Origin: Pseudomonadota bacterium
GTDB lineage: Bacteria; Pseudomonadota; Gammaproteobacteria; Berkiellales; Berkiellaceae
Assembly (NCBI GenBank): GCA_018241965.1
Contig: JAFECS010000030.1
Coordinates: 1-40,959, forward strand
Reading direction: 5' to 3'
Length of the DNA: 40,959 nucleotides
Shown here: piece after piece, positions 8,824 through 16,953 of the stretch
Position numbering within the stretch: the first letter of the stretch is position 1
Layout: each line of letters opens with the position of its first letter
Made by a program: the position numbers and the translations under genes
Notes under the pieces: generated by a model
The model's database searches: none
Seen by the model: only the letters and a program-made list of their open reading frames with translations
What the model was told of the DNA's origin: nothing

Positions 8824-10324
8824 AAAACCTAAAAAAGCGCTAACCAAAAAGATCCGTTTTAACTTTGAGGATTCAAAAACGCTTCAGGATTGGGTATCCC
8901 TTATTAATGATAATGAAAATGCACCACTGGGCGCCTATACACATAAGCTTATTAACTCGAAAATTACTGATCCCAACCTTAATTTCGATGAAGCACAAAA
9001 AATTTTAGAAAAAGCTCAATTTAAAAATAAACTATTGCGCATAGCAGATACTGTTTATTTAAATCCGGTAGAAACTACCTTTTCGACAATTGCTCGCGCT
9101 ATGGTTATTTTAGGTTTTCAATCTTTACGCAACTTAAGTATATTCTTGGGAATTTATAATCATATTTTTGAATTAAGCCAAGAAGAATTTCTTTTAAAAG
9201 AAATAGTTTCATCCATCCATAGTGCAATTTTGACTGCTTTAATTGTGCAACGTAAAGCCAGAATATTAAATTGTGAGCCTATTGTGGGAGCTGCTTTTTC
9301 GCTTTCTCTTGGAAAAATTTTATTTTTATTTTTTGGTGGTGAAACGGCTAAGCAATATCAAGAAATACTTGAATCTTCAAATGAAATAGATGAAAAGGAA
9401 GAACGTGATTTAATTGGTTTTAGTTTAAAGGAATTAAGCATAGAATTGGTTAAAGTTTGGGGCCTTGGCTCACATGCTTTAAGCGTACAAGATAATCCTG
9501 CTCCCGATAATGTTGTCTATGCAGCAATCCTTGCTAAAGAGATAGTGCACAACCTCAGCAAAGGTTGGCAACATGACAGTGCCATAGAGAGTATCAAAAA
9601 ACTAGGCACATATCTTAAGTGTTCACCAGAAGAAGCCAATACCATTGTCATGGAATCTCTTGAAAAGTTATTAGAAGAAGTAGCCTTATATGGAAATTAC
9701 CAGTTAATGGACTATATTTCCATGCCAGCCCAAGAAGAAGATCTCAGTGATGAAAAAGTAAATGAAGAATTAGAAAAAGTGGTGCCCATTACCAGTCGTA
9801 TTAAAGCAACCATTCAAGCACTTTCCATATTGGTATCTGGTAGAACGTTACCGAGCGTCAATGATGTTATGAATATGGGCTTAAAAGGTATTTATGATGG
9901 CGTAGATTTTGATAGGGTTCTATTTGCACTGCTGAATGCAGATAGAACAGTGCTCAATGGAAAATCAATTTTAGAAAATCAAAAATCTGATCTGTTGCAA
10001 AATTTTCATTTTCAATTAACTTTGCCCGAAGGATGGTTATTTCAACATCTTTTACGTGAAAAACGCTCAGCATGGCTTGGTGGTAAAGGTGAAATTGTAT
10101 TAAAGAAATATCGTAATTCACATTTTAATCAAAAAGTTGGCAAAGGGCAGTTTTTTGTTGCCCCGCTTATTTTAGATGGCAGAGCCATTGGTGTGTATTA
10201 TGCTGACAGGCAACCGAGTTCGCGGATGTTAGATACACGAAGCTATGATGCGTTTTCGGAGCTTTGCACGACTATCAATGAAAACATAGAACTTGTCAGA
10301 AAGCGCGAGAAGCAGAAGAAGTAA
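8798..10324 (+). CDS. HDOD-domain regulatory protein with possible C-terminal GAF-like region
   Basis: HDOD domains are HD-fold-related signalling modules without phosphohydrolase activity. The 508-residue product has an N-terminal region fitting HDOD (about 30-240: ARAMVILGFQSLRNLSIF near 100-117) and a C-terminal part (about 385-500) ending with VAPLILDGRAIGVYYADR, which resembles GAF-type sensor folds. The ATG at 8798 was chosen over the in-frame ATG at 8735 because a near-perfect AAAGGAGG (8784-8791) lies 6 bases before it. It overlaps the ATPase gene by 26 bases and so is probably cotranscribed, which may link peptide uptake to signalling. No nucleotide-cyclase or phosphodiesterase motif was seen. 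Confidence 0.78.
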   Translation: MSDKSDSAEKPKKALTKKIRFNFEDSKTLQDWVSLINDNENAPLGAYTHKLINSKITDPNLNFDEAQKILEKAQFKNKLLRIADTVYLNPVETTFSTIARAMVILGFQSLRNLSIFLGIYNHIFELSQEEFLLKEIVSSIHSAILTALIVQRKARILNCEPIVGAAFSLSLGKILFLFFGGETAKQYQEILESSNEIDEKEERDLIGFSLKELSIELVKVWGLGSHALSVQDNPAPDNVVYAAILAKEIVHNLSKGWQHDSAIESIKKLGTYLKCSPEEANTIVMESLEKLLEEVALYGNYQLMDYISMPAQEEDLSDEKVNEELEKVVPITSRIKATIQALSILVSGRTLPSVNDVMNMGLKGIYDGVDFDRVLFALLNADRTVLNGKSILENQKSDLLQNFHFQLTLPEGWLFQHLLREKRSAWLGGKGEIVLKKYRNSHFNQKVGKGQFFVAPLILDGRAIGVYYADRQPSSRMLDTRSYDAFSELCTTINENIELVRKREKQKK

Positions 10325-10330
10325 GATAAA

Positions 10331-10490
10331 ATCTCTCTTGGCGTAAACGCCGTCTCTCCTTTACAAGGAGAGATGAATTTATTCGCTACGCTCATAAAAG
10401 AAAAATTTCAGGAATTCTTTGAATTCGCGAAGCGAATAACATATCTTCCCTTGTAAAGGGAAGAGGCGCGCTTGCGCGCATAGATGGATT
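10331..10490. repeat. Cluster of palindromes forming a large imperfect inverted repeat (REP/MITE-like)
   Basis: Several short palindromes lie side by side: GGCGT/ACGCC at 10340-10351, TCTCTCCTT/AAGGAGAGA at 10353-10373, ATTCGC/GCGAAT at 10423-10437, CTTCCCTT/AAGGGAAG at 10445-10463 and GCGCGC/GCGCGC at 10466-10479. On a larger scale the left half (about 10358-10391, from CCTTTACAAGG to TTATTCGCTACGC) resembles the reverse complement of the right half (about 10428-10460), so the whole is a nested inverted repeat of REP-doublet or MITE type. It fills the gap between two convergent genes and can act as a two-way terminator. Confidence 0.7.
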
Positions 10491-10497
10491 TTTGTAA

Positions 10498-11220
10498 CTA
10501 ATCTCTGTAAGGATCATCTTCTTCCATTTCGCGATGGCGTCGTGGATTAGCAAATGAATAGACAACACCAAGATTATAAGACACAGCTGTTTTATAAGGG
10601 CTGATGCTATACCAATTATCGTTTTGATCCCACCCGATATCATTTACCCGAATGCCAGGATCGCTATTAATTAAAAACTTAATCCCAAGGCAGGGCATAA
10701 TATTGTATTGCGCGCCAATACCAATTCGCCCCATGGCTTTATTTTCGGATTCATTTTTAAATTCGATCCATGTGCCGTCAGTGAGATGATTAATGTGGGT
10801 GTCAATGTGCCATAACGCTAGACCACCCATAAAAATAATTTCAAAATTGCGCCACACTTCCCAATAGAAATTAATATCTAAGTGAAAATCGCGGATGCGC
10901 ATGTTGATGTCAGTGGCATCATTGGCGTTTTCAGGGAACACAAATAAAATTTCGCCGCCTTCAAAGGTTTGGCCTTTTTGTTTGCGCGTCGATTCTTCAA
11001 AACCAATATCAGTGCCAAAGTAACCGTTGATACGGGTACCCACATAGAAATTAAAGGCGTGATCAATACGCGGGAATGTGTCTTCATAAACTTCGTTTGG
11101 CTCAAGTCCCCACCATTTGTAGTCAGCACCAATGTGGGGCGCCCAGAATGCGCCAAAGGAGGTGGCGGGTAGAGCGAATGTCGAAATCAGGGTGCTAACT
11201 AACAATCCTTTGTACGACAT
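10498..11220 (-). CDS. Outer-membrane beta-barrel protein, function unknown
   Basis: The 240-residue product has a Sec signal peptide (about 1-23, cleavage after ATSFGA). The rest alternates hydrophobic and polar residues with many aromatic ends, typical of a small eight- to ten-strand barrel (for example FNFYVGTRINGYFGTDIGFEES, AMGRIGIGAQYNIMPCLGIKF, YNLGVVYSF). This fits the OmpA-like/opacity barrel families. There is no peptidoglycan-binding tail; the C-terminus is a polar, acidic stretch EMEEDDPYRD, so the usual terminal aromatic residue is missing. AAGGA lies just before the ATG. It is transcribed leftward, convergent with the HDOD gene and 73 bases behind the pentapeptide gene, with which it may share transcripts. 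Confidence 0.7.
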   Translation of the reverse strand: MSYKGLLVSTLISTFALPATSFGAFWAPHIGADYKWWGLEPNEVYEDTFPRIDHAFNFYVGTRINGYFGTDIGFEESTRKQKGQTFEGGEILFVFPENANDATDINMRIRDFHLDINFYWEVWRNFEIIFMGGLALWHIDTHINHLTDGTWIEFKNESENKAMGRIGIGAQYNIMPCLGIKFLINSDPGIRVNDIGWDQNDNWYSISPYKTAVSYNLGVVYSFANPRRHREMEEDDPYRD

Positions 11221-11293
11221 TTTTCATCCTTGAAATTAGAAGTATTACATTCATTCTGTAAACTATTTGATTTTTAGTCAACTAATAATGTTA

Positions 11294-12016
11294 TTAATAT
11301 GCGCAACGGCCAATGGATCCCTTCTTGCATCGGATACCATTAACCCAGACAGCGCCTTCTAGATTGGCGTTTTCAAAGGATGTTTTAAAGATGGAAGCAT
11401 TTTTAAGATTTGCGCCCTGCAAGCTGGTATCTTTGAGATTGGCAAAGTCCAAAATGGCATCTTCAAAGTTAGCTTTGCGTAAAAAGGCACCTTCTAAGTT
11501 GGTGTGCGTGAGATCGCAAGACTTCATATTGGTATAGGGCATTGCTGCTTGCTGCAAATCAATATTGGATAAACGCGTATCCGATAAATTAATTTCACCC
11601 AGATAGATATATTTTTCTCTATTAATCTCTGTATTTTTTACTTCATGTAATAAACGCGGGTTTAAATTGGAGATGAATACCACAACACTGGCTAATTTAT
11701 CAGGTTTGTTAAGCCTTTGGAGATCTTCAATGATGGCTTCGGTTCTGGCAATCATCAGTAAATTGATGCGCTGGTTTTCATCGGGACTTTTGGCATACAA
11801 ATCCACAATCCCATTAAAGTAGCTGTCAGTCATTCTGCTTGCTTGCAAGATTTCTTGGTGCTTACCCACTTTATAGCTAACCATCACGGTAGCAATACCC
11901 ACGAACAGGCCTACAATCGCAATAGTAAGCTCAATGCCACGTTGCTTGGCAAACTGCTTGAGCTTATAGAAAAAACTGGGCTCAGCTTTGTATAGGGTAT
12001 AAAAGTCGGGTTGCAT
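11294..12016 (-). CDS. Membrane-anchored pentapeptide-repeat protein
   Basis: The 240-residue protein has one predicted membrane helix at about 30-48 after a short cytoplasmic or basic start, a helical middle part, and a C-terminal right-handed beta-helix of pentapeptide repeats (about 135-230), seen as the A(N/D)LXX pattern in TNLEGAFLRKANFEDAILD and ANLKDTSLQGANLKNAS. Such repeats serve in protein-protein contacts; no enzymatic motif is present. It is distinct from the soluble Qnr-like protein at 23522. AGGTGA lies before the ATG. It sits between the OMP gene and the mltD gene, all leftward. Confidence 0.78.
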   Translation of the reverse strand: MQPDFYTLYKAEPSFFYKLKQFAKQRGIELTIAIVGLFVGIATVMVSYKVGKHQEILQASRMTDSYFNGIVDLYAKSPDENQRINLLMIARTEAIIEDLQRLNKPDKLASVVVFISNLNPRLLHEVKNTEINREKYIYLGEINLSDTRLSNIDLQQAAMPYTNMKSCDLTHTNLEGAFLRKANFEDAILDFANLKDTSLQGANLKNASIFKTSFENANLEGAVWVNGIRCKKGSIGRCAY

Positions 12017-12096
12017 AGATCACCTATTTAAAGGTTAGGGGATAATTACCCCCATATCAAGTTAGATGGTTAGCAAATACTGGGCGAAAGCACGGT

Positions 12097-13353
12097 TCAA
12101 GATAAGCGGATCTTTTGGCCCGGTTGAATGATGGACTTATGCGTTAAATTATTCAGCTTGAATACTTTGTCTTCATTAAGACCATATTTTTTACTAATTC
12201 GGGGAATGGATTCACCCTTTTTAACAGTATGAAACTTAGCTGTTGTGGCCGTTTTGCTATTTTTGACGATGGTAACATCGCTTGTTTTAGAGGTATCACC
12301 CTCAACAGCGGTTTTATTTTTATTGGTTTTTTTGCTGCTGTCTTGAGTGGCGACAGGGTTTGGCTTACTTGCAGCAGGAGCAGTACTACCACCACCGATT
12401 TTTTGCTTTAAATTTTCCGCATGTTGCACAGGTACAACCAAGTGCAACGGGCCACTGCTAGCGGACTTTTTAATACCTGGATTTAATTTGCGTAATTGCG
12501 TTTCAGAAATATCTACTAACCTGGCTGCATGCGCGATATCAATAGGCTTGCCCATATGTACACGCGCTATTACAGGTTTATTGGGAATAGCGGGTAACAC
12601 GACGCCATACTGTGTAGGCGTTTTAATAATCGCGGCAAAAGCTAATAGCTTAGGTACAAAGTTCATGGTTTCTTTAGGAAGCTTTAAGGCCCAAAAATCG
12701 TTTGTTTTATTTTGACGCATGGCACGGGCTAATCTAGCTTCACCACAGTTATAAGCAGCTATTGCTAATAACCAATTGCCATTAAATTTTTTATGCAAAT
12801 ACTGAAGATGATCTAGTGCCGCTTTTGTTGATTCGTAAACGTCTTTGCGTGCATCGTAGGAAGCATTTTGCTTAAGGCCATGTATTTTGCCCAGTGAAGG
12901 CATAATTTGCCACAAACCCAACGCGCCTTTATGGCTAAGGGTATGGGGGTTAAAATCACTTTCAATGATGGGTAGCAAAGCAATTTCACTTGGCATGCCA
13001 CGTTTTTCAACTTCTTCCAAAATATAAAATAAGTAAGGAGAAGCATTTTTGATGACCATATTGATATAGTCTTGATGCTTAGCAAAACTTTTTACATGGC
13101 GTTGAAATAAGGGTTGTGAGCTTTGATTAGAGCCTAAATTTAAACGGGAACGCAGGCGGCTCCAAATTTCAGTGGAATTGCCTGGGATCTCATAAGTATT
13201 TTGGGGCTGAAATATATGGGACAGAATATTTCTTGTTTGATTATTTACTTCTTGTGGGGTAGCAGCTAAAGCCTGTGTGCTCGTAAGCCCATAAACAAAG
13301 AGCATGAAAACAGTGAAAAATAGTGAATGCTTATTACGTGACGCGCTTTTCAT
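12097..13353 (-). CDS. mltD: Membrane-bound lytic murein transglycosylase D-like protein (SLT domain plus LysM)
   Basis: This enzyme cleaves the MurNAc-GlcNAc bond of peptidoglycan to form 1,6-anhydro products in the periplasm. With the ATG at 13353 it is 418 residues and starts with a good signal peptide (1-30, cleavage after TQALA) that lacks a lipobox, unlike E. coli MltD. The SLT domain spans about 105-230 with catalytic Glu131 in LLPIIESDFNP, then GALGLWQIMP and AIAAYNCGEARL. A degenerate LysM-like segment is at about 265-315, and a clear C-terminal LysM (about 374-418) begins FHTVKKGESIP. A GTG 48 bases upstream would give a longer form, but it would bury the signal peptide. Confidence 0.85.
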   Translation of the reverse strand: MKSASRNKHSLFFTVFMLFVYGLTSTQALAATPQEVNNQTRNILSHIFQPQNTYEIPGNSTEIWSRLRSRLNLGSNQSSQPLFQRHVKSFAKHQDYINMVIKNASPYLFYILEEVEKRGMPSEIALLPIIESDFNPHTLSHKGALGLWQIMPSLGKIHGLKQNASYDARKDVYESTKAALDHLQYLHKKFNGNWLLAIAAYNCGEARLARAMRQNKTNDFWALKLPKETMNFVPKLLAFAAIIKTPTQYGVVLPAIPNKPVIARVHMGKPIDIAHAARLVDISETQLRKLNPGIKKSASSGPLHLVVPVQHAENLKQKIGGGSTAPAASKPNPVATQDSSKKTNKNKTAVEGDTSKTSDVTIVKNSKTATTAKFHTVKKGESIPRISKKYGLNEDKVFKLNNLTHKSIIQPGQKIRLS

Positions 13354-13435
13354 GGCACAACCAGAATTAAAAGCAGCCTGTGAAAAGACAAAAATAGGCA
13401 CAATTTTTCAACATATTTTTACGTCCTATGTTTTC

Positions 13436-13452
13436 AGAAGATTTAATCTTCT
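13436..13452. repeat. Perfect 17-base palindrome between gloB and mltD
   Basis: AGAAGATT-T-AATCTTCT is a perfect inverted repeat 83 bases upstream of the chosen mltD start and behind the gloB stop. It has no following T-tract on the minus strand, so an operator is as likely as a terminator. The rest of the gap shows nothing recognisable. Confidence 0.4.
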
Positions 13453-13520
13453 AAATTAATCTGGACACCATGGTAAAGAAAAACAACCCAAAAAGCAAGC
13501 TCTTGATTTAGTTGGTGAAC

Positions 13521-14294
13521 TTAGGTGCGGTTTTTCCACTCTCTTAAATTGGCAAAGATGCTGACAGGATCAGCTGCTTTTAATGAGGTCTGTTTTTGCA
13601 CCGCTTGAATGACTTCGGGTTTATCACAACGTAAAAAGGGGTTGGTTTGTAATTCTGTAGCTAAAGTAACCGGTAGTGTTGGTAATCCTTGTTCACGTAA
13701 TTTCAAGGCATTTTCTTTGCGTTGGGTTAAATCATGGTTGTTGGGTTCTACAGTTTGTGCAAAAGCAATATTGGCTAAAGTATATTCGTGACCACAATAC
13801 ATTAAGGTGTTAGGAGGAAGGCTCTTCAATTTATCAAGAGAATGATACATTTGAGAGGAGGTGCCTTCAAAAATACGCCCGCAACCGCAGGAAAATAATG
13901 TATCACCGCAAAAGAGCATCTCATCATTATAATAGGCTATGTGCCCTAGCGTATGCCCTGGAATATCAAACACGCGCAGAGTTAATCCGTATTCGTCGAA
14001 GGTAACAGTATCATTTTCTTGCACAAGTTGGGTTAGTCCTTGCACGTTATCTTTTTGCGGACCGATAATAGCAGCGTTGGGATAATGTTCTTTTTGTTTA
14101 TTTATGCCACCACTATGATCCCAATGATGATGCGTGATTAACACTGCAGTTAAATCTAGTTTATGTTTATGTAAGTATGCAAACACGGGTTCGGCCGTCC
14201 CTGGATCGACGACAATAAGATGCGAACCGTCTAGACTGTGTATCGCCCAAATGTAATTATCTTGAAACGCTGGCAACGCAACTATTTTTGTCAT
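13521..14294 (-). CDS. gloB: Hydroxyacylglutathione hydrolase (glyoxalase II)
   Basis: GloB hydrolyses S-D-lactoylglutathione to glutathione and D-lactate, the second step of methylglyoxal detoxification in the cytosol. The 257-residue protein is of normal length. The metallo-beta-lactamase fold shows the dinuclear metal ligands THHHWDH at 54-60, GHTLGH with H114, CGDTLF with D131, and CGHEYT with H169. The C-terminal substrate-binding part (about 170-257) carries NPFLRCDKPEV. It diverges from the methyltransferase gene with 32 bases between starts, the same neighbourhood as in E. coli (gloB, yafS, rnhA, dnaQ). Confidence 0.95.
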   Translation of the reverse strand: MTKIVALPAFQDNYIWAIHSLDGSHLIVVDPGTAEPVFAYLHKHKLDLTAVLITHHHWDHSGGINKQKEHYPNAAIIGPQKDNVQGLTQLVQENDTVTFDEYGLTLRVFDIPGHTLGHIAYYNDEMLFCGDTLFSCGCGRIFEGTSSQMYHSLDKLKSLPPNTLMYCGHEYTLANIAFAQTVEPNNHDLTQRKENALKLREQGLPTLPVTLATELQTNPFLRCDKPEVIQAVQKQTSLKAADPVSIFANLREWKNRT

Positions 14295-14326
14295 ATAACT
14301 TACAATTGATGGATTAATTAAAACCT

Positions 14327-15103
14327 ATGGTATCAGAAAAAAAATCTCATCATGTATGGTACCAACAAGGCGCAGGTAATCGCTTTGCAACAGCTGAACA
14401 TGATGAGTTAACTAAAATACTACCAACTTTGTACGGTTATCATTTACTTTTTTTAGGAGAGCCAGGGCTTTCCGATTTAGTGTCTAGCAGCCTGATTTCA
14501 CATCGTGTGCTGATTAATCCGCATATTAATAAAGAAAGCAGCGCCATGAGCAATTTGCCAGGTGCCCTAGAAGCATTGCCTATCTTAAGCGATAGTGTTG
14601 ATGTCGTGGTGTTATCACATACCTTAGAACAAGCGGCAAATCCCCATGAAGTACTACGAGAATCTCACCGGGTGTTAATTCCTGAAGGGCATTTGGTGAT
14701 CACCGGTTTTAACCCACTCAGCCTTTGGGGGGCATGGTATTCTTCAAAAAAATTAGTGGGATCTATATCAAGGCAGGGTAAAATGTTAAGCCCAAATCGG
14801 GTGAAAGATTGGTTAAAATTATTAAATTTTCAGATTATTGGGGGCAGGATGTTTTATTTTCGCCCGCCTATTGTGAATGAAAAATTAAATCAAAAGCTTT
14901 TTTTTATGGAAAAATGCGGTCAAACATGTTGGCCGTTTTTTGGGGGCGCATATACGTTGGTTGCAGTTAAACGTGTCATCCCCTTAACGCCAGTTCGTGC
15001 TAAATGGAAACCAGAACCTATTTGGAAGCCCGCCGAAGGCTTGCCCAAACCAACAACTACAACAACAAGTTATGAGCCGCAGCAAGATACAGTAGCAAAA
15101 TGA
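14327..15103 (+). CDS. SAM-dependent methyltransferase, YafS-like
   Basis: This is a class I methyltransferase of the Methyltransf_11 type with unknown substrate. The 258-residue protein has a degenerate motif I (LFLGEPG instead of the usual DxGxG), then [23 protein letters not shown] (acidic and post-I/motif II region, about 88-110) and [20 protein letters not shown] (about 111-130). The last 25 residues are low-complexity, rich in Pro and Thr. It lies in the conserved order gloB-yafS-rnhA-dnaQ. Its stop overlaps the rnhA start by 4 bases (ATGA), so the genes are translationally coupled. The eroded SAM-binding loop makes activity uncertain. Confidence 0.85.
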   Translation: MVSEKKSHHVWYQQGAGNRFATAEHDELTKILPTLYGYHLLFLGEPGLSDLVSSSLISHRVLINPHINKESSAMSNLPGALEALPILSDSVDVVVLSHTLEQAANPHEVLRESHRVLIPEGHLVITGFNPLSLWGAWYSSKKLVGSISRQGKMLSPNRVKDWLKLLNFQIIGGRMFYFRPPIVNEKLNQKLFFMEKCGQTCWPFFGGAYTLVAVKRVIPLTPVRAKWKPEPIWKPAEGLPKPTTTTTSYEPQQDTVAK

Positions 15104-15567
15104 AAGAACAAGAAAAAATGATTGTAGAAATGTTTACCGATGGTGCTTGCAGCGGTAACCCTGGTCCTGGTGGCTGGGGTGTGGTGCTGCGTTATGGGGC
15201 TAATGAAAAAACATTAAGTGGTGCTGAAAATTCAACGACAAACAATCGCATGGAATTGATGGCTGCCATTATGGGCCTAAGGGCATTAACTCGGGGTTGT
15301 GTGGTCGAATTAACCACCGATTCAGAATACGTTAAAAAAGGCATTACCGAATGGCTAGGCACTTGGAAGCTGCGTGGTTGGCGTACCTCAAACAACAAGG
15401 CAGTTAAAAATCAAGATCTCTGGCAAGCTTTAGATACCGAAGTACAACGTCACCAGGTGCGTTGGCATTGGGTCAAAGGTCACAGTGGACATCCGGAAAA
15501 TGAAAAGGCAGATGAATTGGCAAGGCTTGCCATTGCTGCTTTAAAAGAGAACGGGGAAACTTTTTAA
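15100..15567 (+). CDS. rnhA: Ribonuclease HI
   Basis: RNase HI cuts the RNA strand of RNA:DNA hybrids during replication and repair. The 155-residue length equals that of the E. coli enzyme. The catalytic residues are visible: D14 in [17 protein letters not shown]52 in NNRMELMA, D74 in TTDSEYV, H128 in KGHSGH and D138 in NEKADELA. The ATG at 15100 overlaps the upstream stop; an internal ATG at 15118 would give the more typical short N-terminus. The dnaQ start overlaps its stop by one base. Confidence 0.96.
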   Translation: MKEQEKMIVEMFTDGACSGNPGPGGWGVVLRYGANEKTLSGAENSTTNNRMELMAAIMGLRALTRGCVVELTTDSEYVKKGITEWLGTWKLRGWRTSNNKAVKNQDLWQALDTEVQRHQVRWHWVKGHSGHPENEKADELARLAIAALKENGETF

Positions 15568-16304
15568 TGCGACAAATTATTCTGGATACTGAAACGACGG
15601 GTTTATCGCCTGAGCAGGGACATCGGATTATTGAAATAGGGTGTGTGGAGCTGATTAATCGACGCTTAACCGGCAAAACCTTTCATACCTATTTACAGCC
15701 AGATAGACAAGTAGATGAAGGTGCCATGCGCGTACATGGGATCACAGATGCATTTTTACAAGATAAACCTCGTTTTAAAGAAATTGTGGAGGCATTTAAA
15801 CTCTTTATTCAAGGCGCAGAGCTTATTATTCACAACGCCCCCTTTGATGTGGGCTTTATTGAGAATGAGTTTTTGTTGCTCAAAGATAAAAAATGGCAAA
15901 CACTGGCAGATAATTGCAGCATTTTTGATACGCTTACCTTTGCCAGGCAAAAGCATCCAGGGCAACGTAATAACTTAGATGCTTTATGTAAGCGTTATAA
16001 CGTTGACAATCAACACCGGGAAAAACACGGCGCCTTATTAGATGCTGAAATTTTAGCTGATGTTTATTTGGCCATGACCGGGGGTCAAGAAACGTTAATA
16101 TTAGAAGAAGAAAAACAAACAAAACAACAGACGCAAAATGCTGGCCAAGTTAATGTCCCAGTGCCGCAAAACATTATTCATACACCGCTAATTTTAGCCA
16201 CAGAGCAAGAGTGTCAAGATCATGAAGCCTTTTTGAATATGTTGGAAAAAAAAGGCGCAAAGAGTGTGTGGCGTGCTACAGATCATGAATCAATTAATCA
16301 TTAA
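15567..16304 (+). CDS. dnaQ: DNA polymerase III epsilon subunit (3'-5' proofreading exonuclease)
   Basis: Epsilon proofreads newly made DNA within the polymerase III core. The 245-residue protein shows the DEDDh exonuclease motifs: D7 and E9 in ILDTETTGLSP, D94 in HNAPFDVGF, and H154 with D159 in HGALLDAEILADVY. A Gln-rich linker follows at about 173-200, with ETLILEEE as a possible clamp-binding segment, and then a polymerase-binding tail. It is coupled to rnhA by TAATG. The following acetyltransferase ATG lies inside its last codons, so that gene may share its transcript. Confidence 0.95.
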   Translation: MRQIILDTETTGLSPEQGHRIIEIGCVELINRRLTGKTFHTYLQPDRQVDEGAMRVHGITDAFLQDKPRFKEIVEAFKLFIQGAELIIHNAPFDVGFIENEFLLLKDKKWQTLADNCSIFDTLTFARQKHPGQRNNLDALCKRYNVDNQHREKHGALLDAEILADVYLAMTGGQETLILEEEKQTKQQTQNAGQVNVPVPQNIIHTPLILATEQECQDHEAFLNMLEKKGAKSVWRATDHESINH

Positions 16305-16797
16305 AGAACTTCAACTGGGTGATGAAGTCGCATTTTTAGCAATGACGCAAGCGAGCAAGACATATCATCACCCTTGGGTAAAAGCACCCATAACACAAGA
16401 TGAGTTTATTGATTATTTCAATCGTTCTCAAAAAGAAAACCAAAAGAGCTATTTACTCTTTTTAGAAAATGAGATTGTTGGGGTGTTCAATATCAGCGAG
16501 ATAGTTAAAGGGAATTTTCACAGTGCTTTTCTTGGCTTTTATGGGGCTCAAAAATATGCACGCAAAGGCTTTATGAGCCAAGGGTTAAAACTGGTTCTTC
16601 ATAAAGTTTTTCATGAGTTAGCTTTACATCGACTAGAAGCTAATATTCAACCAGGGAATTCTGCTTCAATTCTTTTAGTTCAACATAATGGTTTTCGCAA
16701 AGAAGGGTATTCCCCGCGCTATTTAAAGATTAATGAAAAATGGTGTGATCATGAACGTTGGGCATTAACCATTGAGGATTGGCGCCAGCATGACTGA
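16285..16797 (+). CDS. GNAT acetyltransferase, RimJ/RimL-like
   Basis: The 170-residue product fits the GNAT fold of RimJ/RimL-like enzymes, which move an acetyl group from acetyl-CoA to protein N-termini or small amines. GFMSQGLKLVLHKVF is the acetyl-CoA-binding helix region, and LHRLEANIQPGNSASILLVQHNGFRKEG is the typical RimJ-type beta5-alpha4 region. The ATG at 16285 overlaps dnaQ by 20 bases in another frame; a GTG at 16264 would add 7 residues. It is the first gene of the same-strand accessory block. The substrate is unknown. Confidence 0.82.
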   Translation: MNQLIIKELQLGDEVAFLAMTQASKTYHHPWVKAPITQDEFIDYFNRSQKENQKSYLLFLENEIVGVFNISEIVKGNFHSAFLGFYGAQKYARKGFMSQGLKLVLHKVFHELALHRLEANIQPGNSASILLVQHNGFRKEGYSPRYLKINEKWCDHERWALTIEDWRQHD

Positions 16798-16798
16798 G

Positions 16799-16837
16799 AA
16801 AACCAAAACAATCTAAACAATATTATCTGGTTTTTTT
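16799..16837 (+). terminator. Weak possible rho-independent terminator
   Basis: AAAACCA (16799-16805) can pair with TGGTTTT (16828-16834), followed by three more T. The stem is short and AT-rich with a loop of 22 bases, so it would be weak; it lies directly after the acetyltransferase stop. Confidence 0.3.
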
Positions 16838-16890
16838 CATTGCTCTTTCATTTTGAGTGTATGTCATCTTTTTATGTCTTATTACATAGG

Positions 16891-16920
16891 TTGACTTTGT
16901 CGCTATAGCTGATCTAACAT
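16891..16920 (+). promoter_or_regulatory. Predicted promoter of the padR-hydrolase operon
   Basis: TTGACT at 16891-16896 (5 of 6 matches to TTGACA) and TAACAT at 16915-16920 (4 of 6) are separated by 18 bases. The implied start site, about 16927, falls inside the palindromic operator that follows. Confidence 0.55.
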
Positions 16921-16951
16921 ACCTCTATTAGAGATATCCTATTAGAGGTAT
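16919..16951. promoter_or_regulatory. Palindromic operator in front of the padR gene
   Basis: ATACCTCTATTAG (16919-16931) and CTATTAGAGGTAT (16939-16951) are inverted repeats with 12 of 13 matching positions and a 7-base spacer. CTATTAGAG also occurs as a direct repeat in both halves. The site overlaps the -10 element, the likely transcription start and the GAGG ribosome binding site (16945-16948) of the regulator gene. Such a position fits autorepression by the PadR protein encoded next to it. Confidence 0.65.
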
Positions 16952-16953
16952 TT

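Noticed and set aside
12229..12715. Open frames on the + strand opposite the mltD gene
   Set aside because: They are antisense shadows of a gene with clear SLT and LysM domains and lack start signals.
13354..13401. GTG start for the MltD-like protein at 13401
   Set aside because: It lacks a ribosome binding site and would place a second stretch ahead of a complete signal peptide beginning at 13353.
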